A stretch of DNA of 16,770 bases from RGIG6904 sp024680835 (lineage in GTDB: Bacteria; Bacillota; Clostridia; Lachnospirales; Lachnospiraceae): positions 1 through 16,770 of the forward strand of contig JAILBP010000094.1 in the NCBI GenBank assembly GCA_024680835.1. The letters are read 5' to 3'. Within the stretch, counting starts at the first letter, position 1; every line of letters starts with the position of its first letter. Below, piece after piece: positions 1 to 9,500 of the stretch. Both the position numbers and the translations under genes were made by a program. The notes beneath the pieces are model-generated. The model was not told the DNA's origin. It searched no databases and saw nothing but the letters and a program-made list of their open reading frames with translations.

Positions 1-164
1 GTAGCATCACGCATGACACCTTCCAGCATCACCAGGGAATCCACTGCGTAGGCCTGGGGTCTGTCATCTGTTCTGCTGTTTTCCAGCGTCTTTTCCTTGC
101 CCTTTATAACCGCTTTTGCGGAATTTACGATATCAAAATTCGGCAGCGTATTTATGGATCTCAT
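1..164 (-). pseudogene. Open frame at left edge, probable continuation of the decayed gene to its right
   Basis: This frame is open from an ATG at 164 to the window edge (54 codons). It overlaps the end of the neighbouring reading frame (stop at 133-135) in a +1-shifted phase. Its sequence (for example NFDIVNSAKAVIKGKEKTLE, then a region rich in D, R and S, then YAVDSLVMLEGVM) reads like ordinary coding sequence. There is no Shine-Dalgarno site in front of the ATG. The simplest reading is that it is the same ancestral gene continued after a one-base frameshift near 130-170. A separate overlapping gene running off the window is possible. I do not recognise the family. Confidence 0.3.
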
Positions 165-393
165 CAAGATCAAACGCCCTCTGCTCTGCTGATGTCTTAA
201 GCGCATATACAGCCATAACCTTCGACAGGCTGTCAGCCATCACGCTTTTGGCGTTATTTATAATGCCGCGTCCGGTATGTTTTTGTATGTAGCTGTCTTG
301 ATCTACCGGAAGCTTTGCATTCAGATCGTTGACAATGTACCCGAACCCCCTGGCGCCATTAGCTGAAAATTCACTGTAGTCATTATCAACCAC
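133..393 (-). CDS. Unrecognised small protein or gene fragment (86 aa)
   Basis: An open frame of 86 codons from a GTG; the same frame is open further upstream to a TGA at 418-420. Part of it looks amphipathic and helical (about residues 45-85, with A, K, S and L), with no signal peptide or membrane segment. There is no convincing ribosome binding site before the GTG. Upstream, the same phase contains three stops (418-420, one near 448-450 and 466-468), beyond which a 34-codon open stretch begins. Downstream, sensible coding continues in a different phase. It is therefore more likely a relic of a longer gene than an intact small gene. I cannot assign a function. Confidence 0.35.
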   Translation of the reverse strand: MVDNDYSEFSANGARGFGYIVNDLNAKLPVDQDSYIQKHTGRGIINNAKSVMADSLSKVMAVYALKTSAEQRAFDLDEIHKYAAEF

Positions 394-465
394 ATGATTG
401 TCGCGAAGATATCTTTTTCACCTCGTTATAATATGAATTGCCCCGCCTTACGCCGGCGGCATGTC

Positions 466-570
466 TTACGGCATCAGGGCTTCGTCAGCTTCACCGGCAC
501 CTCTCCCAATGCCTGAGCCCTTATCGTTCCCATAACCATCTGCTACATTATATACTCTGTTTTTTGCCAT
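466..570 (-). pseudogene. 34-codon open remnant, same phase as the fragment at 133-393
   Basis: An ATG at 570 opens 34 codons (MAKNRVYNVADGYGNDKGSG..., glycine-rich) ending at a TAA at 466-468. The phase matches the fragment downstream, with two more stops between them. No Shine-Dalgarno site precedes the ATG, which lies about 20 bases beyond the terminator of the leucine-rich protein gene, and I see no promoter in between. Best read as the 5' part of the same decayed gene. It could also be a small peptide gene, but nothing supports that. Confidence 0.25.
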
Positions 571-589
571 CAGGTTGCATCTTTTGTGT

Positions 590-622
590 AAAAAAGGAAA
601 GGCTTATCCTCACCTTTCCTCT
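590..622 (-). terminator. Rho-independent terminator of the BspA-like protein gene
   Basis: On the minus strand a perfect 7-bp stem GGAAAGG / CCTTTCC (613-619 with 596-602) with a 10-base loop is followed directly by a run of six T (595-590). It lies about 25 bases past the stop codon at 646-648 and closes the surface-protein locus. Confidence 0.9.
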
Positions 623-645
623 TTAATGTTCTGTGCTGTATTTAT

Positions 646-2076
646 TTACTCATCCTCTTCGGATCTTCTGAAGCCCAATGTCAGGAATATGCACCCTGCA
701 ACCAGCAGTAAAGCCACTACAGCCATCGCTATATGTGAGGTATCCGCAGTCTTCGGTGTTGAATCATAGCTGTGGGTCGTACCTGTCTTGGAGGCGTATG
801 CGCCTGAATTACCGGTTGTACGTGTCGATCCGGTGGAGCCTGAAGAGCCTCCTGTCTGACTTCCCGAGCCGGAGGAACCCTGTGATGTGCCGGATCCCGA
901 AGAGCTGCCTGAACCGGACGTATTTCCTCCTCCGGACGAGCCCGTCTGCGATGAACCTTCGGACGAGCCGGAGGAGTCTGTATCGTCCACTCTCCTGCCA
1001 CTGCCTACGTTTATATCCACTTCCTCCTCATCCGAGCCTGATGCCCTGTCCTCATCAAGGGGATAGAACACAAAATCGTTGTCGGCCGAGTAGGTTTCTG
1101 CCGTTGAACCCGTATATCCATATATCACATCCGGGGTAAAGGCTCCCTGTGAACCGATCTCCGTCACTGATGCCGGTATTGTAACAGTCTTTATGGAAGA
1201 GTTGTTAAAGGCTCCCGCCTCTATGGTGGTACATCCGGAGGGTATGTTCAGAGATGTGATACCCGAGCACTCTGAAAAAGCACCCGTACCTATGATCTTG
1301 GTACCTGAATTCAAAGCCACCGAATTTTTGCCTGCAGGTATTACCAGCAGCTTTGTATATGAAGCATTATAAAGGCATCCGCCGTCGGAAGCGTATGTCG
1401 CGTTGCCGTTTGCAACATTGATGGTGGAAAGTGACTGGTCACCCAGGAAAGCATCACTTGCTATGCTGGTGCAGCTCGAAGGTATCGAAACACCCGTCAG
1501 AGAATTGCAATATCCGAAAGCCTGACTGCCCACAGTGGTAACTCCTTCCGGAATAGCCATTGTAGTGAGCGAATTACAGCCTGAAAAAGCCTGATCCTCT
1601 ATAGCCTTGATGCCCGACGATATTGCGACAGAGCTCAAAGATTTACATCCGTAAAATGTCTGTGCCGGTATGCGGGAGAGATTTGCCTGCATGGTGACCG
1701 ACGACAACGCCGTACATCCCGAAAAAACTCCTGTTCCCATGTTTGTCACCGAACCGGGCACATTTATGGATCCCAGATTGGTACAGTTTGCAAATGCATT
1801 CTCACCAATAGTGGTAACTCCCGAAGGTATGGACACGGAAGTGATAGTGTTATTGCCCTTAAAAGCATTGGACGCGATCTCCGTCACATTTGACGGAATG
1901 GTGATGGCTCCTCCGCCGCCCGTATACCCCGTCAGTTTTCCGCCCGATATCGTAAATCCTGCCGTTGTCGGCTCAGATGCATAAACATTACACGGCAGCA
2001 TATACACAAAAAGGCAGATTGAGAACAGCGCCGCGCATATATATCTGTACATTCTGCATGATACGGACTTGCTCAT
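646..2076 (-). CDS. BspA-like leucine-rich repeat surface protein with a sortase signal
   Basis: A 476-residue secreted protein. Residues 1-33 form a signal peptide (basic start, hydrophobic core, VYA before cleavage). Residues of about 40-335 hold about ten LRR_5/BspA-type repeats of the pattern 'IPSGVTTIGENAFANCTNL', a fold used for host or surface adhesion in family members. About residues 345-435 are an acidic stretch followed by a Ser/Gly/Thr-rich linker, typical of a wall-spanning stalk. The C-terminus has TPKTA (440-444), a hydrophobic helix (about 450-469) and the tail RRSEEDE: a sorting signal with a variant of the SPKTG/PPKTG motifs seen with clostridial class B sortases. The neighbouring upstream gene encodes a class B sortase, its likely partner. 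The ATG has an excellent ribosome binding site (GAAAGGAGGT, 2081-2090). It is intact and ends at a strong terminator. Cell-wall anchoring is inferred; the ligand is unknown. Confidence 0.9.
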   Translation of the reverse strand: MSKSVSCRMYRYICAALFSICLFVYMLPCNVYASEPTTAGFTISGGKLTGYTGGGGAITIPSNVTEIASNAFKGNNTITSVSIPSGVTTIGENAFANCTNLGSINVPGSVTNMGTGVFSGCTALSSVTMQANLSRIPAQTFYGCKSLSSVAISSGIKAIEDQAFSGCNSLTTMAIPEGVTTVGSQAFGYCNSLTGVSIPSSCTSIASDAFLGDQSLSTINVANGNATYASDGGCLYNASYTKLLVIPAGKNSVALNSGTKIIGTGAFSECSGITSLNIPSGCTTIEAGAFNNSSIKTVTIPASVTEIGSQGAFTPDVIYGYTGSTAETYSADNDFVFYPLDEDRASGSDEEEVDINVGSGRRVDDTDSSGSSEGSSQTGSSGGGNTSGSGSSSGSGTSQGSSGSGSQTGGSSGSTGSTRTTGNSGAYASKTGTTHSYDSTPKTADTSHIAMAVVALLLVAGCIFLTLGFRRSEEDE

Positions 2077-2080
2077 ATTT

Positions 2081-2090
2081 ACCTCCTTTC
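2081..2090 (-). promoter_or_regulatory. Ribosome binding site of the BspA-like gene
   Basis: GAAAGGAGGT on the minus strand, four bases before the ATG at 2076. A near-perfect anti-Shine-Dalgarno match that settles the start codon. Confidence 0.85.
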
Positions 2091-2140
2091 TGTGCCGGTA
2101 AAAAAACAGTTAACTTTTATGATATAAATACATCCTTTAA

Positions 2141-2168
2141 ATAATACCATATATTGTATATAGTGCAA
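2141..2168 (-). promoter_or_regulatory. Putative sigma-A promoter of the BspA-like gene
   Basis: On the minus strand, TTGCAC (2168-2163), a 16-base spacer, then TATTAT (2146-2141), about 65 bases before the start codon, in an AT-rich context. The -35 hexamer lies two bases from the 8-base direct repeat flanking the insertion element at 2178-2359, so this gene probably has its own promoter downstream of that insertion. Confidence 0.6.
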
Positions 2169-2177
2169 GCACTTTTT

Positions 2178-2359
2178 GTAACTGTTCAGAACCAATGCAA
2201 TTTGTATTATAGTGAACGTCAAAAATAATTTGGCGTTCACTATAAAGCCTCCGGCAGGATGTGCACGGATTTGATAAGAGGATTTTTGTACAAATTTCTT
2301 TGGTGAGAACCAAACAGCGAGAAAATCTTTGATTTTCGAGCTTGGTTCTGAACAGTTAC
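2178..2359. mobile_element. 182-bp MITE-like element, probably IS66-derived (copy 1)
   Basis: Perfect 18-bp terminal inverted repeats, GTAACTGTTCAGAACCAA at 2178-2195 and its complement at 2342-2359, enclose 146 bases with no coding capacity. Flanking 8-mers are CACTTTTT (2170-2177) and CACTTTTA (2360-2367), 7/8 identical, as expected of a target duplication. Termini beginning GTAA and 8-bp duplications are established features of IS66-family elements, hence the assignment. The interior contains a 16-bp hairpin (2208-2223 with 2229-2244, one G-U pair) and a smaller GAAAATC/GATTTTC hairpin (2321-2337). The right-hand duplication includes the sortase stop codon (2365-2367). A second, shorter relative lies at 14805-14873. 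Confidence 0.75.
2208..2244. repeat. Long perfect hairpin inside the element
   Basis: TATAGTGAACG (2208-2218) pairs with CGTTCACTATA (2234-2244), and the stem extends inward by five more pairs (one G-U) to a 5-base AATAA loop. No T run follows on either strand, so it is not a standard intrinsic terminator. It may reduce read-through from the sortase gene into the BspA-like gene, or be structural to the element. Confidence 0.6.
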
Positions 2360-2364
2360 CACTT

Positions 2365-3528
2365 TTATGTGATTTTTTTGGCGATAATAAACATACGTCC
2401 CTGCTCCCTGTAGCTTGAACAGGTGGACAACGTCAGCAGCTCATCTCCCATCTCGACATCAAACAGTGACTGATCCGACGACAGCAGCTGCTTCATGTTC
2501 ACCTCAAATGCATCCCACTCCTCCCGTGTATCCGCATTCAGGAAGTTATAGTACCTGAAGGTGTACTCGTCTTCGAAACTCACCTCCGAAAGCCCCGCTC
2601 CTATGATCTCATAGGTATTTTTTTCATATATGGTGTTGAAAGTAATGGTACGATGACTCTTAAGGTAATCGTCCTCCAGATATCTTTTCAAACCTCCGAA
2701 CATAACCCCGCTCTTCATGTTATGCCCATAAATGATAAGGTTTGTATCCCTGTTTATAAAATCATTGCGCACATCCATGAACAGGGTTCCGTTTTTATCG
2801 CTGCTTCTGTAAAAGCTGTGGTCGAGGTAAAACTCTCCCTCCGCCTCCTCCGTCTGCATTACCGGGTAATCTATGTTAGTATCCTCTATACTGATCCAGC
2901 CGATAAAATCCGTATTCTCGGCGTATAATGTCTGATATTCCGGCAGGATCTTAAGCTTTTTTTTGACCTCCTCCGCCCCGGCAGGTTTCGTCTCAGCGTC
3001 TGTGTTTGCGGCTTCTTCCTTCTGTTTTCTCAGTTCGTTCAGAAGAGCCGTGTTATCCTCCACCACATTCTCGGAATACTCTTCATCGCTGATACCGGAT
3101 CCTGTCAGATTCTGGATCTTGCGGACCCGCGCCAACTCTTCCTCGGACCGCCTCTCAGCCATGTCATTCCTGTAAATATAGGAAAAGATCACCGCCGCGC
3201 ACGCTATCAATGTGATGCCTATCACCCTGTACACGATAGATGTTTTGCGTTTTTTTCGCAGACGGTTTTCTTTTTCTTTTTCCTCTTCCACCATGGTGCG
3301 CGCGCCTGCCACCACGATATCGGAAAGATACATAAAAAAGCCGCTGCCCACAGAGGAATGAAATGTGATCTCGTTGTTTCGGATCTTCTCGTACAGCGAT
3401 AGCGCAACCTCCAGATCAGTCACATCCATGCTGGATGTTATGACATCGATCTTTTTGGTGTCCTCCTCGGCAGCCAGAAGCTCCTCATATGTATCAAATT
3501 CGTATTCCCCAAGTTTGTATTTGTTCAT
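2365..3528 (-). CDS. Class B sortase with an N-terminal cytoplasmic module
   Basis: A 387-residue transpeptidase that would cleave sorting signals and join surface proteins to peptidoglycan. Domains: a cytoplasmic module (about 1-75, starting MNKYKLGEYEFDTYEELLAA), a basic linker (about 80-96), one membrane helix (97-117), a charged and coiled stalk, then the sortase domain (about 190-387). Catalytic residues are His269 in YGHNM, Cys370 in LSTC and Arg378 in QGRMFIIAKK; the opening YPVMQ and WISIEDTNIDYP patterns are class B. The N-terminal module matches that of the membrane protein at 11959-13410, which is unusual for a sortase. I chose ATG 3528 because this aligns the two modules; an upstream TTG at 3540 is in frame but unsupported. 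No clear Shine-Dalgarno site precedes either. The gene lies 43 bases after the giant protein gene. The TPKTA-bearing BspA-like protein is the likely substrate. Confidence 0.92.
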   Translation of the reverse strand: MNKYKLGEYEFDTYEELLAAEEDTKKIDVITSSMDVTDLEVALSLYEKIRNNEITFHSSVGSGFFMYLSDIVVAGARTMVEEEKEKENRLRKKRKTSIVYRVIGITLIACAAVIFSYIYRNDMAERRSEEELARVRKIQNLTGSGISDEEYSENVVEDNTALLNELRKQKEEAANTDAETKPAGAEEVKKKLKILPEYQTLYAENTDFIGWISIEDTNIDYPVMQTEEAEGEFYLDHSFYRSSDKNGTLFMDVRNDFINRDTNLIIYGHNMKSGVMFGGLKRYLEDDYLKSHRTITFNTIYEKNTYEIIGAGLSEVSFEDEYTFRYYNFLNADTREEWDAFEVNMKQLLSSDQSLFDVEMGDELLTLSTCSSYREQGRMFIIAKKIT

Positions 3529-3538
3529 AAAACCATAC

Positions 3539-3570
3539 AATGAGGGACCGGTCTTCCCGATCCCCTCATT
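3539..3570. promoter_or_regulatory. Intergenic hairpin between the giant protein gene and the sortase gene
   Basis: AATGAGGG (3539-3546) and CCCTCATT (3563-3570) form a perfect 8-bp stem, with an internal loop and a CGG/CCG inner helix. It begins one base after the stop codon of the giant gene and ends 11 bases before the sortase ATG. In the minus (coding) direction no U run follows (GTATGGTTTT), so it is a poor terminator. On the plus strand TTTTTAT follows, so it could stop antisense transcripts. It may be a processing or attenuation element that tunes sortase against giant-protein levels, and it sequesters the only GAGGGG-like Shine-Dalgarno sequence nearby. Confidence 0.5.
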
Positions 3571-3571
3571 T

Positions 3572-6500
3572 TTATCTTACTTTAACTGTCTTGATCGTAT
3601 TGTAATTTGAGTACTCTTTTGTACCGTCCACGTTTCTGTATGCACGAACAGTGTAGAAATATCTCTCACCCGGCGCAAGTCCGGCGTCTGTGACAGTACG
3701 GTTATTATCGGCCGATACAGTCTTAAGCTTTGTATACACACCGTTTTTCTCCGTAGCGTAGTATATCTCATAGCCTGTAGCCAGCCTTGACTTTGTCCAC
3801 TTGAGCATCACCTTGCCGCCACCTGCTGCTTTTGCAGTGAGTTTCGGTGTCTTAAGTTTCGTCTTCTCGGAAAGGACTTCGGAGAATCCGCCATAAGATA
3901 CGCTTCCGTCTTTATTTTTTACGTAGGATCTTACTTTATAGCTGTATGTGGTGTAGCTTGTGAGACCGGTCACCTTAAATTTATTCTTTTTGGTATTGCC
4001 GATAACCTTGTTATTTTTATCACAGATCTGATAGCCGGTAGCGTATTCCTGCTCAGCCCACTTAAGCTTTATGGTCTTCCAAGTAATATCCGTAGCCCTG
4101 AGACCCTTCACTGAAGCCGAGCCGATGTTAAAGTTCACCACCTTTGTTCCGGTATAATTGTCCGACAATGCGGTCATGGTAACCGTCGCCGTGCCGGGAT
4201 CGGTGTTATTGCTGTAAGTTACATTGTAATCCGTTCCCTTTACCAAAGTCTTGTTTGACACAAGATCCGTCAATGTCACTGCCGGAGTGTAGGTAGTACC
4301 GGTGTATTCATAAGAATTTCCACCGCTTAAATCTGCCGCGCAGTTCGAAAGGCTCTTCGCCACTATCCTGTATTCTACGGTCTTTGTTCCGGAATACTGG
4401 CCTTTTCCTGTCACAACTGCTTTCGCCGTACCGACGTTTATGTTGTTTGAGTAAGAAACAGTGTAGTCAGTTCCTGCAGTCAGCGCTGTACCGTCGATTG
4501 AAACCACCAATGCAGGTGTTATGGCATAACCGGTGTATGTGTATGTTGACGCATACCCCGTCACCACCATGCCTTTGGCGCTGTTTGAAATATTGAAAGG
4601 AACAGTCTTTGAGCCGTAATAATAGCTGTTTTCCACTGCTGTGAGAGTGACTGATGCCTTTCCGATAGCAACGTTATCGTCAAAAGAAACTGTGTAATCG
4701 CTTCCCTTTGCCAGAGTATTTCCTCCGCAATTTACGGTCAGGGACGGTGTCACAGCCGATCCGGTGTAAACCTGATCCGGAATGGTGGCAACCTTGGCAC
4801 CTGCAATATCAGCTTTTATGGTGAACTTCTTGGTAAGGTAACCTGAGAATCCGCCAATACCCGAGATAGTAAGGGTTGCTATACCCGCATTCACGTTGTT
4901 GGTAGCGGTTACAATGTATTCCCTGCCTGCCACAAGATTCCTGCTGCCGTAGTTGATCACTACGGACGGTACAACTCCGGAACCCGTGTACTTCATGAAG
5001 CCGTCACCGGTGTATGTGAACTTAATGTCCTCAGCCGTGATGGTAACACCATCGGATGTCAGACCTGTACCTGATGTAGAACCGTCATCCTTGTCTCCGC
5101 CGGAGATGGAATTCTGCTCTATGGTGAAATATGCCTTTGCCGTTCCCCTGTAATTGCCTATACCGTTTACAGTGATGGTGGCTTTACCTACATCTTTATA
5201 TTTTTTTGTATTGTCTATCTCGTAATCAACGCCTTCCTTCAAGGTTGCCTTGATAGTGGCCGCGCCCCTGTCACGGCTTACCGGAAGGGTAGTATCTGTC
5301 ACAGTGATGCCTTTGACCGTGATGTAATCGCCTGTGTAATAAACGGTCTCCGGGAAATTGTCTATGGTGCAGTTAAAGATAGACTTCGGGGTAACCGTGT
5401 ATGTACATGACATGCTGGGAGTAGCCGCATAAGTTCCCTTTTCCGGCACACCGTCCACCACGATGTAATATTTGTCCGCATCCACTATCTTTGTGATATC
5501 TACGCGGTTGTCGAGGATAAGATCGCCGTTATCATCAAGGACAGCACCCTTGTAAACCGTTATCTTCCTCTGGTCCGCTCCGATATTGAACCTTGAGGAA
5601 TCCACAGAAACATAGGAATCCTTGAGATCTCTGTAAAGTCCGTCATACTCAGCCGAATATCCGCCTGTGGTAAGTGTCGCTGTAGCGCCGCTTATATCCT
5701 CTCCAATATAGTATGTGTAGGAAACAGAGCCCGTGTAATTGCCCAGACCTTCCACTGTCATCACGATCTTGCCCGCATAATTCGGGAATGTTTCCTCGGA
5801 CGGAAGCGTCTCATACTGTGAAACAAAGGTCAGTCTGTAATCCGGGTATGTTGCTCCATCATTTTTACATGTCAGATCCACATCCCTGGTCGTATCATGC
5901 AGTAATACAGTGGGAACCGATGAACCGCCTGCGACGAAGGGCATCGTATGTCTTCCGTCGGAACGATCTGTTCCGTTTGCATATGTTACAGATTTATTGA
6001 CAGCATAGGTGAAACCGTAATCCGCCGCTGTGGCCTGATCTGCCGCAATATCCCTCGGTGTGATGGTCATGGTCTTGCTGACCGAACCTGTATAGTTTCC
6101 GAGACCCGTAATAGTAAGGGTTACGGTACCTGCATTGGTATGATCTCCAACCACTACCGAATCGTTATATCTCAGCTTATTGCTGTAATCAATTGTATAA
6201 TCAATGTTTTCCGTCAGGGCATTTTCGCCGTCCGTTATGGTGATCTCCGGTGTCAGCGGATTTCCTGTGTACTCCATCGTTCCTCTCACCGATACGGATG
6301 CTGCCGTCAGGCTTCTGGCTGTAATACTGTATTTTGCAGTCAGGTTGACACCGGTATAGTTTCCGATACCCTCGATCTCTATGATATATTCACCCATCTC
6401 CTTGGGTGCAACAGCTTCCGTCACTGAACCGTCAGGTTTCTTTTCGCCGCGGGTTCCGACTGCCACATTCTGAAGCGTGTAATATCCGGAAATATAATAA

Positions 6501-9500
6501 TCCATCACGCCCGTAGCGCTGTGATTCAGAATATGTTTCTTACCGAAAATATCCGTATATGTCACAGAGACGTTACCCGGCGCCGCCGGTTCTCCCGTAT
6601 AGGAGGCATCTGTCGCAGTAACCGTTATAGAATCATCATCAGAGATATCTTTCTGCTTTATATTGATCCTCTCTACAAGTGTTCCCGTGTAATTTCCGAT
6701 ACCTTTTATGGTGACTGTTCCACCGTTGGCTATGGAATTGTTCGAGCCGTATGCAAGCTTGTAATCGGAATTTTTTACCAGATTATAGGCTTCGCCCGTA
6801 TTCAGTATGTCCGTAAGCCCCGGCTCCGGGAATACACCCGTGGGAATATAATCATAGAATCCCAGAGAAATCTCATCCACATAGTTGGATGTGGGATTCA
6901 GCATGCCTTCATAAATTTCCTTCGGAGCGATGGTGATAGCCTTCGTAACAGATCCCTTCAGGAAACAGTTCTCATCTTCCGTATCAGCTGTTATCGTAAC
7001 CGATCCGGCACCCGCATTTTTATTATTGCCATAAGAAACCTTATATCCGCCGTTTACCGGATGATTGGTTCCATTGAGATTATAGAAAAGATCAAATTGC
7101 GGCTGCTTGGATGTTCCGTCGTAAATGAAATGCGGCACGTTATTATCGTCCACATTCGACGAATCCTTCCATTCCACCACAAGATTGCCCACCGGATACA
7201 GGATCCTGAATGCCTTAGGCTCAGTCAGGACGCCGGAATATATATCTTTTCCTTCGACTGTCACTTTTGCATAACCCGGATCCGTGTTGTTTGAATAGCT
7301 TACCGTATAATACTTGTTATCCAGCCTTTTGCCGTTTGGAAGTCTCACATATACTGTGGGCTCCACAGCTCTTCCTGTCCAATCCATATCCGCTACGGCT
7401 TCGATATATGCGCCGTCTGCGGAAATATCACCTGCAACGTTAAAGCTAATAGACATTGAACCTATGTAATGCTGATCCTCAACACCATTTATGGTCAATG
7501 TGTGTTTTCCGATGTCATAACCGTCTACGGTAGCAGTATAGTATGTCTTCTGGATAGGTGTTGTGTTATTTCCGCTGACCACAAAAACATCGACAAGATC
7601 AACAAGTTTTCCGGCATCTATCGCCTCTTTCAGCCTGGTTTCGGAAATCGTGTCGCCGTCTTTCAGCTTGTCTGCGGAATTTGCGTCATCCCTTATGGCG
7701 AAATCCGTGTTATTCAGCTCACGGTAGATATCGATATTTATAACAGTAAACCTTTTACAATTGTTTTTGCCGTGAACATAAAGGTTCATCTGACCCGGAC
7801 TGTAGTTCAGGGCAGATATTTCCGAATCTATAAACTCATAATCCAGACCTTCTACAAGCTGCGTATCTTCATAGTAAATATAATACAGATTAAGATCCGT
7901 AGGTAACAGTTTCAACGGATTTCTGTTTGCATCATATACTATCCTGTTATTACTGTCTCGCAGCACGGCCCTGACATTTGCAGTATTATTTCCAAGGTCG
8001 AGCTGTTTTATCTCATAGTATGCCTTTGTACTGCCCATAAAATTGCCGGTACCTACTATTTCCACAAATGTTCTGTCATCATCCAGTATACCGCGTTCAT
8101 GTGCATAAACACTGGAGTTGGTATCATCAAGGCATCTTATAACATTATAATCCTTGCCTTTTTCCAATGTTTTATCATTGTATGTTACCGTAACATTTGG
8201 GAAGTGTGACTTTCCGTCGTAATCAAACTCATGTTCATCCAGCTCTATTCCAACGGACGAAATATCGGCTTTTTCTATCACAAAGGACTTCTGTATTACA
8301 GCGCTGTTCTCTATTGTCTGATAAGTTGTATTCCTGAGCTCCGGGAAATTATAATTGCTGCCTTCCTTTGTCGCAACATAAACGTATGCCAGATAGTTTG
8401 TGCTCACGGTCTGATTGATATTATTAAGATATTTCAGCTCATAATCATCGGGAGAAAGCACCTCATAATTCCTATCTTTATCAAGATCAACCTTGACTAT
8501 TAAAGTATTGGGTTCTATAGGCTCTCCGGTAAAAACTTCCCTATGTTCCGTCTCTCCTCCGGCCCATTCGAAAATCGTATTATTATTTGAAAGCGCTATC
8601 GTATTGATGGTATACGTTTCCGTCAGCGTACCAAAATAAACCGTACTGTCAGATTTTGCGGTTATCGTGACCTCTACTGTACCGGCACTGGTAACATCAC
8701 CGGGCCTTCCGCTTGTCAGATTTCTGAATGACTTTACATAATCCGTACCTTCCACAAGTGTCCTGACATCATCGCCCATATCGACTTTTACGATAACATC
8801 ATCCGGCTCTATGGGATTGCCATCGTACACAAGTCCGCTGTCTTTATTTAATATCTTTCCGGATCCGTCCCTGAACACCAATGTTACTGAGCCTTTAGCG
8901 GAAATATCAACACCACAATAAAATGTTCTGCTTATGCTGCCTGTATAATTTCCTCCGGCATCAGCTGCAAAAGTCACAGTTGCCGTATTACCGGCCTGAG
9001 TATTGTCCGTGTAATTGATGCTGTACGCACCGGCAGGAATCACTATATCATTACCGCTCACCTTGTCGATCAGTTTATGCTGCGGGTATCGGTAAACATA
9101 ATCCGCAGGGGCATTATTGATCATAGACTGTACGCCAAGGTCTACCGTGAGATGGTTCATATTACGCTTTGTGATAGTGTATGTGATCTCGCATGCATCA
9201 TAGAGATCCGCATACTCACCTAAAGGTGTGATCAAAAGCTTTCCGGTGCCGGGAAGGATATTATCACCGCTGGGCTCTATACTGTAATTGTCCTTTGAAA
9301 TGATATGTCCGTCTGCCTCTTTGAAAACCAGCTTGGAATAATCAGGCAACGTCATATATTCACTGGAGCCAATCCATTCAACCGATAAATTCTGCGCAGT
9401 TAAAAGCTCCTTTAAGCTCGCCTTCACCACCCAGTAGCCTCTGCTGAGTGTGCCCTCAAAGTTAAGACCGTCTCCGGTTACCACCATAGTGTGCTGTCCG

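Noticed and set aside
678..1139. Plus-strand open frame opposite the Ser/Gly-rich linker of the BspA-like protein
   Set aside because: It mirrors a low-complexity coding segment, has no ribosome binding site and runs against an intact gene.
3529..3540. TTG start of the sortase four codons upstream
   Set aside because: It lies in the 3' arm of a hairpin with no ribosome binding site. The ATG at 3528 aligns with the start of the homologous module in the other protein.
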